Counted from the first letter of the stretch, positions 8,908 through 16,708 are shown. The stretch is DNA of 64,000 bases from Candidatus Bipolaricaulota bacterium (GCA_937921255.1 CAKZSO010000003.1:1-64000); one strand, 5' to 3'. The notes: a model not told the origin generated them from the sequence alone. Numbers and translations are program-made.

Positions 8908-8926
8908 CTCCCCCCTCTGGGGGGAG
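8908..8926. repeat. Perfect 8-bp inverted repeat in the ndk/metK divergent region
   Basis: CTCCCCCC-TCT-GGGGGGAG is a perfect 8-bp stem with a three-base loop, about 110 bases before metK and 80 bases upstream of the ndk -10 candidate. It has no T-run. The 254-base region between ndk and metK holds no ORF and I see no SAM riboswitch core in it. Confidence 0.5.
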
Positions 8927-9035
8927 GAACACGCGGCGGAGGAAACCCCACCGAAACCGAGTGCCCCCCGTCGCCTGGCCGGGCGCCAAGTCAAGCTGTA
9001 CGCTTCGGGATAGGCTTACCCCAAGGAGGGCTGCG

Positions 9036-10199
9036 ATGACCAAGCTCACCACTGCCGAGTCCGTGACCGAGGGACACCCCGACAAGCTGGCGGATCGCGT
9101 CTCCGACGCGGTCCTTGACGCGGTGCTCGCCCAGGACCCCCAGGGCCGGGTCGCGTGCGAAACGTTGATCACGGGAAGCCTCGTGGTCATCGGCGGGGAG
9201 ATCGCCGCCACGGCCCAGATCGATGCGGCGACGCTCGCCCGGCGCGTGATCCGCGACGTCGGGTACATCAAGCCGGAGTACGGCCTCGCGTTCGACTCGT
9301 GCGCGGTGGCGACCCTCCTCCGCCAGCAGTCGCCCGACATCGCCCACGCCGTCCTCCGGTCGGAGGCCGACGACCCCTACGACCGGATCGGGGCCGGCGA
9401 CCAGGGGATCATGTTCGGCTACGCGACCACGGAGACCCCCGAGCGGATGCCGCTCCCGATCACGCTCGCCCACAAGCTCGCCCGGAGGCTGGCCGAGGTC
9501 CGCAAGGACGGATCGCTCCTCTACCTCCGCCCGGACGGGAAGACCCAGGTCACGGTGGAGTACGACAGGAACAGGCCAGTCCGCGCCCACACCGTCCTCC
9601 TCGCCGCCCAACACGCGCCGGAGGCGTCAGCCGACGAGATCGCGGCGGACCTCCGGAGGCTCGTCGTCGAGCCGGTGCTCGACGGGTGGCTCGACGAGAC
9701 GACCCAAGTCCTCGTGAACACCTCGGGGCGGTTCGTCGTCGGCGGTCCGGCCTCGGACACGGGGATGACTGGTCGGAAGATCATCGTAGACACGTACGGT
9801 GGATACGGGTCCCACGGTGGGGGGGCGTTCTCGGGCAAGGACCCGACGAAGGCCGACCGCTCGGGGTGGTACATGGCCCGCTACGCGGCCCTGAACGTGG
9901 TCGCCGCCGGGCTGGCCACGGCGTGCGAGGTCCAGGTCGCCTACGCGATCGGCCGGGCCCAGCCCCTGGCCCTGAACGTGACCGCCCGCGACCCCAAGGT
10001 CTCCGCCGCCGCCCTCGACCGGGCGGTACGGAAGGAGTTCGACTTCCGGCCCGCGGCGATCATCGAGACCCTCGACCTCCGCCGGCCGATCTACGAGCCC
10101 CTCGCCTGCTACGGCCACTTCGGTCGGCTCGACCTCGACGTCCCGTGGGAGAAGACGGACCGCGCGGAGGCCCTCCTCACCGCAGCGAGAGGACGCTAG
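9036..10199 (+). CDS. metK: S-adenosylmethionine synthetase
   Basis: MetK makes SAM from methionine and ATP. The 387-residue protein carries GHPDK (residues 13-17), the ATP motif GAGDQG (about residue 118) and the phosphate loop GGGAFSGKDPTKADRS (about residue 263). Its three-fold repeated fold is complete. The start is ATG 9036 after AAGGAGGG; the track start at 8961 is too early. It heads a tight plus-strand run with an endonuclease Q gene, a CoA-transferase and an aminotransferase. Confidence 0.97.
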   Translation: MTKLTTAESVTEGHPDKLADRVSDAVLDAVLAQDPQGRVACETLITGSLVVIGGEIAATAQIDAATLARRVIRDVGYIKPEYGLAFDSCAVATLLRQQSPDIAHAVLRSEADDPYDRIGAGDQGIMFGYATTETPERMPLPITLAHKLARRLAEVRKDGSLLYLRPDGKTQVTVEYDRNRPVRAHTVLLAAQHAPEASADEIAADLRRLVVEPVLDGWLDETTQVLVNTSGRFVVGGPASDTGMTGRKIIVDTYGGYGSHGGGAFSGKDPTKADRSGWYMARYAALNVVAAGLATACEVQVAYAIGRAQPLALNVTARDPKVSAAALDRAVRKEFDFRPAAIIETLDLRRPIYEPLACYGHFGRLDLDVPWEKTDRAEALLTAARGR

Positions 10200-10210
10200 G
10201 GGCAGGCCCG

Positions 10211-11440
10211 ATGCGGATCGTCGCCGACCTGCATCTTCACTCCCGGTACTCGCGGGCGACGAGCCCGGACATGGACCTCCCCGGCCTCGCCCACGGGGCG
10301 AAGCAGAAGGGAGTTTCCCTCCTCGGAACGGGGGACTTCACCCACCCCGGCTGGTCGGCCGAGCTCACCGCGCACCTCCTCCCCCTCGACGGCGGCCTGT
10401 ACGCCTACGATGGGGTCCTGTTCCTGTACACGGCCGAGGTCGCCGCGATCTGGAGAGGCGACGGCCGAACCCACCGCGTCCACTTCCTCCTCCTCGCCCC
10501 GGACGCCGAGGGTGCAACAAGGATCAGCCGGGAGCTCGCGAAGATCGGGAGCATCGATGCCGACGGGCGGCCAATGCTCGGGATCTCGGGGGAGAAGCTC
10601 CTCCAGGCCGTGCTCGGCACGTCTCCCGAGGCTGTGCTGATCCCCGCTCACGCCTGGACCCCCTGGTACTCGGTGTTCGGATCCCAATCCGGGTTCGACT
10701 CCCTGGAGGAGGCCCTCGGCGCGGCTGCCGTGCACGTGTTCGCGCTCGAAACCGGTCTCTCCTCCGATCCCCCCATGAACTGGCGGGTCTCAGCCCTGGA
10801 CCGCTACGCCCTCGTTTCCTTCTCCGACGCCCACTCCCCGTCCCGCCTTGGCCGCGAGGCAGCTCTCTTCGACCTTCCCGAACTCTCCTACCCCGCGCTC
10901 GTCGCCGCCCTCCGGGAGAAGAACCCGCAGCGGTTCCTCGGGACAATCGAGTTCTTTCCCGAGAAGGGGAAGTACCACTACGACGGCCACCGCGCCTGCG
11001 GGGTCTCCCTGTCCCCCCCGGAGAGCACCGCCCACGGGAGGGTGTGCCCGAAGTGTGGCCGGCCGGTCACGGTAGGTGTGCTGCACCGGGTGGAGGAGCT
11101 CGCCGACCGCCCCCCCGGGGTTCGGCCCGAGGGGGCGATCCCGTACCGATCGCTGGTCCCGCTCCCGGAGATCCTCGCCCAGGTCCTCGGGAGAGGACCC
11201 GCGACCAAGGGAGTGCAGGCCGAGTACAGCCGGCTCGTAGAGAGGTTTGGAAGCGAGCTGACAATTCTCCTCGACCTGTCTCGGGAGGACCTCGCGCCGA
11301 CAACGTCGCCCCGCGTGGTGGAGGCGATCGCCAAGGTGCGGGCCGGGGACCTCGCGATCCGGCCCGGGTACGATGGCCAGTTTGGGGAGATCCGGATCTC
11401 CCTCAAGGAGGAAAGACGTGAGTCATCCCTCTTCGCCTAA
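10211..11440 (+). CDS. Endonuclease Q-like PHP-domain DNA repair nuclease
   Basis: The 409-residue protein begins MRIVADLHLHSRYSRATS, the PHP-domain metal motif. It continues with LGTGDFTHP, IPAHAWTPWYS, ALETGLSSDPPMNWR, FSDAHSPSRLGREA and FFPEKGKYHYDGHRACGV, the order seen in endonuclease Q. The zinc finger is visible (CGV...CPKCG), followed by VLHRVEELADRP and a helical C-terminus. EndoQ cuts DNA 5' of deaminated bases (uracil, hypoxanthine, xanthine) and abasic sites. It is best known from Thermococcales and occurs in some bacteria. The start ATG 10211 is 11 bases after metK, and its 3' end overlaps the next gene by 23 bases. Confidence 0.85.
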   Translation: MRIVADLHLHSRYSRATSPDMDLPGLAHGAKQKGVSLLGTGDFTHPGWSAELTAHLLPLDGGLYAYDGVLFLYTAEVAAIWRGDGRTHRVHFLLLAPDAEGATRISRELAKIGSIDADGRPMLGISGEKLLQAVLGTSPEAVLIPAHAWTPWYSVFGSQSGFDSLEEALGAAAVHVFALETGLSSDPPMNWRVSALDRYALVSFSDAHSPSRLGREAALFDLPELSYPALVAALREKNPQRFLGTIEFFPEKGKYHYDGHRACGVSLSPPESTAHGRVCPKCGRPVTVGVLHRVEELADRPPGVRPEGAIPYRSLVPLPEILAQVLGRGPATKGVQAEYSRLVERFGSELTILLDLSREDLAPTTSPRVVEAIAKVRAGDLAIRPGYDGQFGEIRISLKEERRESSLFA

Positions 11441-12578
11441 CGGGAAGCCCCTCCGTGGGCTCCGCGTCATCGACCTGTCCCGGATCCTCGCCGGCCCCTT
11501 GGCGGCGATGTGGATGGCCGACCTCGGGGCCGAGGTGATCAAGGTCGAGCGACCGGGAAACGGGGACGAGACGCGCCGGTGGGGGCCTCCGTTCGTGGGC
11601 GGGGAATCCGCGTACTTTCTCTCGGTCAACCGAGGCAAGCTCGGGATCGCCCTCGACTTCGCCTCCCCTGCCGACCGTCGCGTCCTCGAACGCCTGGTGC
11701 AGGAAAGCGATGTCCTCATCCACAACTTCCTCCCCGAGACCGCGGCCAAGCTCGGCCTCGGCTACGAGCGGCTCCAGGAGCTCAACCCGCACCTCGTCTA
11801 CACGTCCGTAGCTGGGTTCCCGCCCGGACCGTACCGGGACGAGCCGGGGTTTGACGCCCTGATCCAGGCCCTGGGCGGGCTCATGGCGATCACCGGGGAC
11901 GGGGATCGCCCGGTGAAGGTGGGGGTGGCGATCGTAGACGTGCTCACCGCCTGGGCGGCCCTCGCCGGGACCCTCGCGGCCCTTCTCGTCCGGGAGCGGA
12001 CCGGGGAGGGGGGGTACGTGGAGGCGACGTTGGTCGAGTCCTCGGCCGCGGCCCTCGCCAACCAGTCCCAGGCGTTTCTCCTCACCGGGGAGGAACCCCG
12101 GCGGCTGGCCACCGCCCACCCCCACATCGTCCCCTACCAGGCGTTCCCCACCGCGGACGGGCTCCTGATGGTCGCCGTGGGGACCGACGCCCAGTACCGG
12201 GCCCTGTGCGGGGCCCTCGGGCGGCCCGACCTCGCCACCGACCCCCGGTTCGCCACGAACCCCGATCGGGTGAAGCACCGCGAGACCCTGATCGAGCTCC
12301 TGAGCGAGGTCTTTCGAGCTCGCCCACGGGCCGAGTGGACGGCCTGCCTCAAAGAGGTGGGGATCCCCGCCGGCCCGGTGAACACCCTCGGGGAGCTCTT
12401 CGGGGACGAGGGCCTCGTGGGCCGGCTCCTCGTGGAGGTGGACCACCCCACCGTGGGGCGGTACACGAGCGTGGGCTGCCCGATGTCCGCGGCCTGGCCC
12501 CCCTCCCCCCTGCCCCCGCCGCGGCTCGGGGAGCACACCGCGGCCTTCCTCGAACGCCTTGGCATCTCCCGTGGCTGA
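11418..12578 (+). CDS. CaiB/BaiF (class III) CoA-transferase
   Basis: This 386-residue protein is a family III CoA-transferase. The N-terminal GLRVIDLSRILAGPLAAMWMADLGAEVIKVE segment is nearly canonical, as are the VNRGKLGIALDF and the P(G/F)DALIQALGGLMAITGDG blocks. The aspartate expected to carry the CoA thioester lies in VAIVDVLTAW. These enzymes move CoA between organic acids (formyl, carnitine, succinyl, bile acids); the acid here is unknown. I chose the GTG at 11418 after AAGGAGG, since residues before it are unlike the family. It overlaps the upstream nuclease gene by 23 bases and the downstream aminotransferase by 8. Confidence 0.9.
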   Translation: MSHPSSPNGKPLRGLRVIDLSRILAGPLAAMWMADLGAEVIKVERPGNGDETRRWGPPFVGGESAYFLSVNRGKLGIALDFASPADRRVLERLVQESDVLIHNFLPETAAKLGLGYERLQELNPHLVYTSVAGFPPGPYRDEPGFDALIQALGGLMAITGDGDRPVKVGVAIVDVLTAWAALAGTLAALLVRERTGEGGYVEATLVESSAAALANQSQAFLLTGEEPRRLATAHPHIVPYQAFPTADGLLMVAVGTDAQYRALCGALGRPDLATDPRFATNPDRVKHRETLIELLSEVFRARPRAEWTACLKEVGIPAGPVNTLGELFGDEGLVGRLLVEVDHPTVGRYTSVGCPMSAAWPPSPLPPPRLGEHTAAFLERLGISRG

Positions 12579-13728
12579 GCTCCGGAAGCTCTTCCTCCTC
12601 CGGGAGGACGTGGCCTTCCTCAACCACGGCTCGTTCGGGGCCTGTCCGGAGCCCGTGTTCGAGACCTACCAGCACTGGCAGCGGGAGCTCGAGGCGGAGC
12701 CGGTGGAGTTCCTCGGCCGCCGGTTCGAGGGCCTGCTGGCCGAGGCCCGGGGGGCCCTCGCCGCCTTCCTCGGCTGCGACCCCCTCGACCTCGTCTACCT
12801 CCCCAACGCCACGACAGCGATGAACGTCGTCGCCCGGTCGCTTCCCCTCGGGCCGGGGGACGAGGTCCTGTCCACGGACCACGAGTACGGGGCGGTGGAC
12901 CGGATGTGGCGCTACGTGTGCGCCGAGCGAGGGGCGCGCTACGTCCGGGCCGAGGTTCCTCTCCCGGTACGGTCTTCCGAGGACGTGGTCGAGGCCGTCT
13001 TGGCCCGCCGGACCCCCCGGACGCGGGTCCTGTCGCTTTCCCACATCACCTCCCCCACCGCCCTCCTCGTCCCCGTGGAGGAGCTCGTCCGGCGGGCCCG
13101 GGAGGAGGGGGTCCTCACCGTGGTCGACGGGGCCCACGCCCCGGGCCAGATCCCCCTCGACCTGGAGCTCCTGGGGGCCGACTTCTACGCCGGGAACTGC
13201 CACAAGTGGCTCCTGAGCCCCAAGGGGGCGGGGTTCCTCTACGCCCGGCGAGGGGTCCAAGGGCTCCTCCGGCCCCTCGTGGTCTCCTGGGGCCCGGAGG
13301 GATCGCGTGGCCCGGGGCCGTCGCCGTTCCTGGACGAGCTCGAGTGGACGGGGACCCGGGACATCAGCGCCTACCTCGCCGTCCCGGCGGCGATACAGTT
13401 CCTGAAGGAGCACGACTGGGACACCGTCCGCGCCCGGTCTCGGGAGCTCCTTACGGAGTTCAGCTGGGCGGTGGAGCTTGGGCTTCAGCCGGTAGGCGCG
13501 GGGCCGGAACCGTGGCCCCTCCAGATGCGGTCGTTTCTCCTCCCCCCCTGCGACGGCCGGGCCCTCCAACGGGGGCTCTTCGAGCGGTGGAAGGTCGAGG
13601 TCCCGGTGATCCCCTGGAACAGCCGGCTCCTGCTGCGGGTCTCGGTTCAGGGGTACAACACGGGGCACGACCTGGACAGCCTGGCCGAGGCCCTCGCCCG
13701 CGAGCTCCCGCCTCGGCCCGCCCCCTAG
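12571..13728 (+). CDS. Class V aminotransferase (isopenicillin N epimerase/desulfurase-like)
   Basis: This PLP fold-type I protein of about 385 residues has FLNHGSFGACP near its start, the cofactor aspartate in VVDGAHAPGQ, the Schiff-base lysine in GNCHKWLLSPKG, and WTGTRDISAYLAVPAAIQFL. This combination is typical of the isopenicillin N epimerase-like branch of class V. True substrates in the branch are mostly unknown, and no active-site cysteine like that of IscS is evident. I prefer GTG 12571 (MAELRKLFLL) over TTG 12559. It overlaps the CoA-transferase by 8 bases and ends in a CTAG shared with the opposite-strand peptidase gene. Confidence 0.88.
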   Translation: MAELRKLFLLREDVAFLNHGSFGACPEPVFETYQHWQRELEAEPVEFLGRRFEGLLAEARGALAAFLGCDPLDLVYLPNATTAMNVVARSLPLGPGDEVLSTDHEYGAVDRMWRYVCAERGARYVRAEVPLPVRSSEDVVEAVLARRTPRTRVLSLSHITSPTALLVPVEELVRRAREEGVLTVVDGAHAPGQIPLDLELLGADFYAGNCHKWLLSPKGAGFLYARRGVQGLLRPLVVSWGPEGSRGPGPSPFLDELEWTGTRDISAYLAVPAAIQFLKEHDWDTVRARSRELLTEFSWAVELGLQPVGAGPEPWPLQMRSFLLPPCDGRALQRGLFERWKVEVPVIPWNSRLLLRVSVQGYNTGHDLDSLAEALARELPPRPAP

Positions 13729-14861
13729 CACCCGCCCGCGAGGGACAGCCCCTGGACGAACTCCTCGACAATCCCTGCCAGCTCGGCCAGGCCGTCCAGC
13801 CTGACCTCGGCCGGGACGTCCCGCCTGGAGTGCACCCACCCCAGGTCCAGGGCCCAGAACCGGTTCGCCCGGACAAACGACACCGCCTTCCACCAGGGGC
13901 GGAACGCCAGATGATCCGAGGGGTAGAGCCACGTCCGGCTCACCCCGAGCGCGCGTGCTGCCGCGGTGCGGAGCAGCCGTTCCCTCAATCGCCGACTCCC
14001 CCCGATGAACAGGCGCTTTCCGCGCCCCACGCAGTCGAAATTGGCCACGTAGGTGTTCTTGCGATCCAACGTGATGCCAGAGAGTCCCTGGCCCTTCTGG
14101 CTGAGGTGCCTTCTCACCCACGTCCGCGACCCAAGCAGTCCCTGTTCCTCGAAGTTGAAGAACACGGGCACGACGTTCACACCGTCTGGATGTCCGAGCC
14201 GGTTCACGCACTCCAGCACCGCGAACACGCCCGACGCGTTGTCGTCCGCCCCGGGCGATGCGTTTCCACCCAGGAGGGCGAACGCGAAGGCGCCGAGGAC
14301 GAGGAGGGCGGCGAGGAACCCAGCCGCGGGGTGCAGGGCTCGGAGGAAGCCCACCGCAACCATCACCACGCCCGCGCTCAGGGTGACCCGAGCCACAGAC
14401 CCAGAGAACGGGAACGGCACGGAAACGGCGTCGTAGTGGGCGCACAGGATCACCGTAGGTCGGATCCCGCCGCCCGCGGAACTGGGGTCGGTCCGGGCGA
14501 AGCTCCCAGGATCCTCCGCCGACCCAAAGCCACCGCGCACGCCGTAGACTGCAGCCGGGGTCTGCCTGCGCCTGCCCCACCACACCCTGAGCAGGGGACC
14601 CGCTGCCACGACGAAGAGGACGAGGGACAACGGGTCTCCCAAGCGGACGGTGAGAGCGGCGACGAACGCTGCGCTCACGGCGAGACGCCATCGCGAGAGG
14701 GTGAAGATCGGTTCCTCGAAGGGAGTGAAGCCCGTACGCTGAAGCTGCTCCTTGAGAAAACCGGCGGCGCTGCGGTTGTCCTCGGTGCCGGCCAGACGTC
14801 GTTTCCGGCAAAAACCGTCGAACTGCTCACGGAGCCAGCCTGTAGCCTCCGTCCGCTCCAT
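13725..14861 (-). CDS. Membrane-anchored M28-family zinc aminopeptidase
   Basis: This 378-residue protein has the metal ligands of peptidase family M28 in order: AHYDAV (His), GADDNASG (bridging Asp), FNFEEQGLLGS (catalytic and metal Glu), NFDCVG (Asp) and WVHSRRD (His). Unusually, hydrophobic segments lie before the catalytic domain (about residues 60-95). A further hydrophobic pair is inserted between the AHYDAV and GADDNASG motifs (about residues 160-200). It therefore appears to be an integral membrane peptidase with an interrupted catalytic domain. It is monocistronic and ends in CTAG, shared with the convergent aminotransferase gene. Confidence 0.85.
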   Translation of the reverse strand: MERTEATGWLREQFDGFCRKRRLAGTEDNRSAAGFLKEQLQRTGFTPFEEPIFTLSRWRLAVSAAFVAALTVRLGDPLSLVLFVVAAGPLLRVWWGRRRQTPAAVYGVRGGFGSAEDPGSFARTDPSSAGGGIRPTVILCAHYDAVSVPFPFSGSVARVTLSAGVVMVAVGFLRALHPAAGFLAALLVLGAFAFALLGGNASPGADDNASGVFAVLECVNRLGHPDGVNVVPVFFNFEEQGLLGSRTWVRRHLSQKGQGLSGITLDRKNTYVANFDCVGRGKRLFIGGSRRLRERLLRTAAARALGVSRTWLYPSDHLAFRPWWKAVSFVRANRFWALDLGWVHSRRDVPAEVRLDGLAELAGIVEEFVQGLSLAGGC

Positions 14862-14921
14862 CGGTCCCCCCTCTGCCGCGTGATCAGGGCGGCCGGCGGC
14901 CCGTGCCGCGTGCGTGGAGTG

Positions 14922-14997
14922 TGGTGGAGATGAGCGGAGTCGAACCGCCGACCTCCGCGTTGCGAACGCGGCGCTCTCCCAACTGAGCTACATCCCC
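14922..14997 (-). tRNA. tRNA-Ala(CGC)
   Basis: The cloverleaf is complete on the minus strand: acceptor GGGGATG/CATCTCC with one G-T pair, anticodon stem CCGCG/CGCGG, loop TTCGCAA (anticodon CGC), T-arm with GGTTCGACTCC, discriminator A and an encoded CCA. It reads GCG alanine codons, which are frequent in this GC-rich genome. Confidence 0.96.
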
Positions 14998-15023
14998 GGA
15001 ACTACGGTTGGGCGGTTGCCAGT

Positions 15024-15067
15024 CGCAGGTTCGTCAGTTTTCGAAACCATCAGCCGCTGAACCTGCG
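15024..15067. repeat. Imperfect inverted repeat between two tRNA genes
   Basis: CGCAGGTTC-GT-CAG and CTGAACCTGCG can pair with a two-base bulge, around a loop holding TTTTCGAAA. It lies in the 81-base gap between tRNA-Ala and tRNA-Met. It may be a transcript-processing hairpin or a pause site; there is no U-tract. Confidence 0.5.
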
Positions 15068-15078
15068 AACTGTCCCTC

Positions 15079-15152
15079 TGGCGGCGCAGGGAGTCGAACC
15101 CTGAACCTCGCGGTTATGGGCCGCGCGCTCTTGCCGGTTGAGCTACACCGCC
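15079..15152 (-). tRNA. tRNA-Met(CAT), elongator type, with C33
   Basis: The cloverleaf is complete on the minus strand: acceptor GGCGGTG/CGCCGCC with a paired G1-C72 (so not the initiator), D-arm GCTC...GAGC, anticodon stem CGCGG/CCGCG, T-arm CAGGG/CCCTG and discriminator A. The CCA is not encoded. The anticodon loop reads CCCATAA, giving anticodon CAT but C instead of the near-universal U at position 33. The body resembles elongator Met rather than the lysidine-modified Ile tRNA, but the Ile2 role cannot be fully excluded. Confidence 0.88.
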
Positions 15153-15156
15153 CCTC

Positions 15157-15233
15157 TGGTTGCGGGGGCTGGACTTGAACCAGCAACCTCCGGGTTATGA
15201 GCCCGGCGAGCTGCCTAATTGCTCCACCCCGCT
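15157..15233 (-). tRNA. Initiator tRNA-fMet(CAT)
   Basis: The initiator hallmarks are visible on the minus strand: an unpaired A1-A72 at the acceptor end (AGCGGGG/CCCCGCA), three G-C pairs next to the anticodon loop (GGG-CTCATAA-CCC), and the D-stem GGAGC type. The CCA is encoded. It is only four bases from the neighbouring tRNA-Met gene. Confidence 0.96.
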
Positions 15234-15235
15234 TG

Positions 15236-15319
15236 TGCCGAGGGCGGGAGTTGAACCCGCACGAGCTTTCGCTCTGGGGATTTTAAGTCCCCTGCGTCTG
15301 CCGGTTTCGCCACCTCGGC
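15236..15319 (-). tRNA. tRNA-Leu(TAA)
   Basis: A class II tRNA with a variable arm (GAGCGAAAGCTC) on the minus strand. The acceptor is GCCGAGG/CCTCGGC, the anticodon loop CTTAAAA (anticodon TAA) and the T-arm GCGGGTTCAACTCCCGC. The CCA is not encoded. Confidence 0.95.
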
Positions 15320-15325
15320 ACGGCT

Positions 15326-15401
15326 TGGAGCGGGAAACGGGATTCGATCCCGCGACCTCCACCTTGGCAAGGTGGCGCTCTACCAACTGAGCTATTCCCG
15401 C
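15326..15401 (-). tRNA. tRNA-Gly(GCC)
   Basis: The cloverleaf is complete on the minus strand: acceptor GCGGGAA/TTCCCGC, anticodon stem CCACC/GGTGG, loop TTGCCAA (anticodon GCC), T-arm CGGGATCGAATCCCG, discriminator T and an encoded CCA. Confidence 0.96.
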
Positions 15402-15442
15402 TTGACCCTTGGATTATACGGGCGAATCCCCACCGGACCAGG

Positions 15443-15527
15443 TGGTGCGAAGGGCGGGACTCGAACCCGCACGCCTTGCGGCACTGGCTCCTAAGGCCAG
15501 CGCGTCTGCCAGTTCCGCCACCTTCGC
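15443..15527 (-). tRNA. tRNA-Leu(TAG)
   Basis: A class II tRNA on the minus strand: acceptor GCGAAGG/CCTTCGC, anticodon stem CTGGC/GCCAG, loop CTTAGGA (anticodon TAG), variable arm TGCCGCAAGGCG, T-arm GCGGGTTCGAGTCCCGC and an encoded CCA. It is the first gene of the six-tRNA array, eight bases after the -10 box of a good promoter. Confidence 0.96.
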
Positions 15528-15534
15528 CCCGCCG

Positions 15535-15563
15535 GTTGTAGCCACCCCTCCCCTCCCCGTCAA
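15535..15563 (-). promoter_or_regulatory. Sigma70-type promoter of the tRNA array
   Basis: On the minus strand TTGACG and TACAAC are separated by exactly 17 bases, and the -10 ends seven bases before the mature tRNA-Leu(TAG) 5' end. This is the best promoter match in the window. Its -35 overlaps the stop codon of the DUF296 gene. Confidence 0.75.
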
Positions 15564-15979
15564 CCCTCGGCGGCCTCGGGGTAGAGGCCGAGGAGGCCTG
15601 TTGGGTCCCGCCGCCGGGCGAGGTGGACCCCCGGGAGCCGGAGGAACACGATCTCCGCCGTGTTGTGGACCGTGGCCGAAAGGAGATGGCCCCCGAGGGC
15701 CGCCCCGCTCTCCCGTCCGGCAACGATGTGAGCGTGGAGAACGGGTTTCCCCCCTTCATCCCCGAGGTTCCCTTGGAGGGAGAGGAGCTCCAGGGGCTCG
15801 GGGATCCGTTCCTCGACGTACTGCGTCCCGTCCCAGTACCCGAGGACGAGGCCGCGGACCATCCCAATCCCGGCCACAAGCCCGAGCGACCCCCACTCGG
15901 GCCGCAGAAGGACCTCGGGGAGCCTCTCCCCATCCTGGCACCGCACGACGACCGCTGAACCCGTCTCGACCTTGAGCAC
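15560..15979 (-). CDS. PPC/DUF296-domain protein
   Basis: This 139-residue single-domain protein matches the PPC (DUF296, PD1-like) fold: GSLGLVAGIGMVRGLVLGYWD, then EERIPEPLELLSLQGNLG, then the metal-site histidines in LHAHIV and LGGHLLSATV. Bacterial members form trimers; their function is undefined, and DNA binding is shown for plant relatives that carry AT-hooks, which this protein lacks. The start is a GTG at 15979 behind GGAGGAG. It is divergent from nth and lies just upstream of the tRNA promoter. Confidence 0.85.
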   Translation of the reverse strand: MLKVETGSAVVVRCQDGERLPEVLLRPEWGSLGLVAGIGMVRGLVLGYWDGTQYVEERIPEPLELLSLQGNLGDEGGKPVLHAHIVAGRESGAALGGHLLSATVHNTAEIVFLRLPGVHLARRRDPTGLLGLYPEAAEG

Positions 15980-15991
15980 CGTCTCCTCCTC

Positions 15992-16019
15992 TTGCGGGGC
16001 CGGCCTGGCCCCCTATCCT
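15992..16019 (+). promoter_or_regulatory. Promoter of nth, leaderless geometry
   Basis: TTGCGG and TATCCT are separated by 16 bases, and the -10 ends eight bases before the nth ATG. Transcription would begin at or within a few bases of the start codon, and no Shine-Dalgarno is present. Confidence 0.6.
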
Positions 16020-16027
16020 TCCCGGCC

Positions 16028-16708
16028 ATGAACCCCAAAGACCGGATGACGGCCGTGGCCCGGCGCCTCCGGACCCACTACGGCCCCGTCCGGCCTCCCC
16101 GACCTGAGCCCCCCCTGGATCTCCTCGTCCGGACCATTCTTTCCCAGCACACCTCGGACCGCAACCGCGACGCCGCCTACGCCCAGCTCCGCGAGGCGTT
16201 CCCCACCTGGGACTGGGTGGCGACCGCCCGAACGAAGGCGGTGGCGGACGCGATCCGGGGAGCGGGGCTCCACCATCAGCGGGCGGCGCGAATCCAGGAC
16301 GTGCTGCATCGGGTACAAGACGAGCGGGGAACCCTGTCCCTGGATTTCCTCGCGAAGCTCTCCGACGACAGGGCCGTGGAGTGGCTTCTCTCCCTGCCGG
16401 GGGTGGGGAAGAAGACGGCGTACGTCGTCCTCCTGTTCGGGTTCGGGCGCCCGTTTTTCCCGGTGGACACGCACATCGCCCGGGTCACGCAGCGCCTCGG
16501 GTTGTGGGACGGCCGGGGAGACCCCCACAACCTCCTCGCTCCGCTTGTCCCGCCGGGGGCGGAGTTGGAGCTCCACCTTCAGCTCATCCGGCTCGGCCGG
16601 GAGCTGTGCCGACCCCGCGCTCCGCGCTGCCCCGACTGCCCGCTCCTCGGTCTCTGCCCCTCCGGGAAGCAGAGCGTACAATCCCCGCCGGGAAAGGAGA
16701 CCCGATGA
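16028..16708 (+). CDS. nth: Endonuclease III (HhH-GPD DNA glycosylase/AP lyase)
   Basis: Nth removes oxidised pyrimidines and nicks abasic sites. The 226-residue protein has the helix-hairpin-helix LPGVGKKTA with the catalytic lysine (about residue 128), the catalytic aspartate in VDTHIARV, and the 4Fe-4S cluster ligands C-x6-C-x2-C-x5-C (CRPRAPRCPDCPLLGLC) near the C-terminus. Start ATG 16028 gives the usual length; the track start at 15992 would lie inside the promoter. The stop overlaps the next ATG as ATGA. Confidence 0.95.
   Translation: MNPKDRMTAVARRLRTHYGPVRPPRPEPPLDLLVRTILSQHTSDRNRDAAYAQLREAFPTWDWVATARTKAVADAIRGAGLHHQRAARIQDVLHRVQDERGTLSLDFLAKLSDDRAVEWLLSLPGVGKKTAYVVLLFGFGRPFFPVDTHIARVTQRLGLWDGRGDPHNLLAPLVPPGAELELHLQLIRLGRELCRPRAPRCPDCPLLGLCPSGKQSVQSPPGKETR

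Noticed and set aside
8827-9035. SAM riboswitch upstream of metK
   Set aside because: I found no conserved SAM-I, SAM-II or SMK box core; only an isolated 8-bp inverted repeat is present.
9155-10210. N-terminal extension of the endonuclease Q ORF back to 9155
   Set aside because: It overlaps metK in another frame; the true start ATGCGGATCG at 10211 gives the PHP domain start exactly.
12906-14933. 675-residue plus-strand ORF across the aminotransferase and M28 genes
   Set aside because: Out of frame with both genes and rich in Pro/Arg/Gly; a composition artefact.
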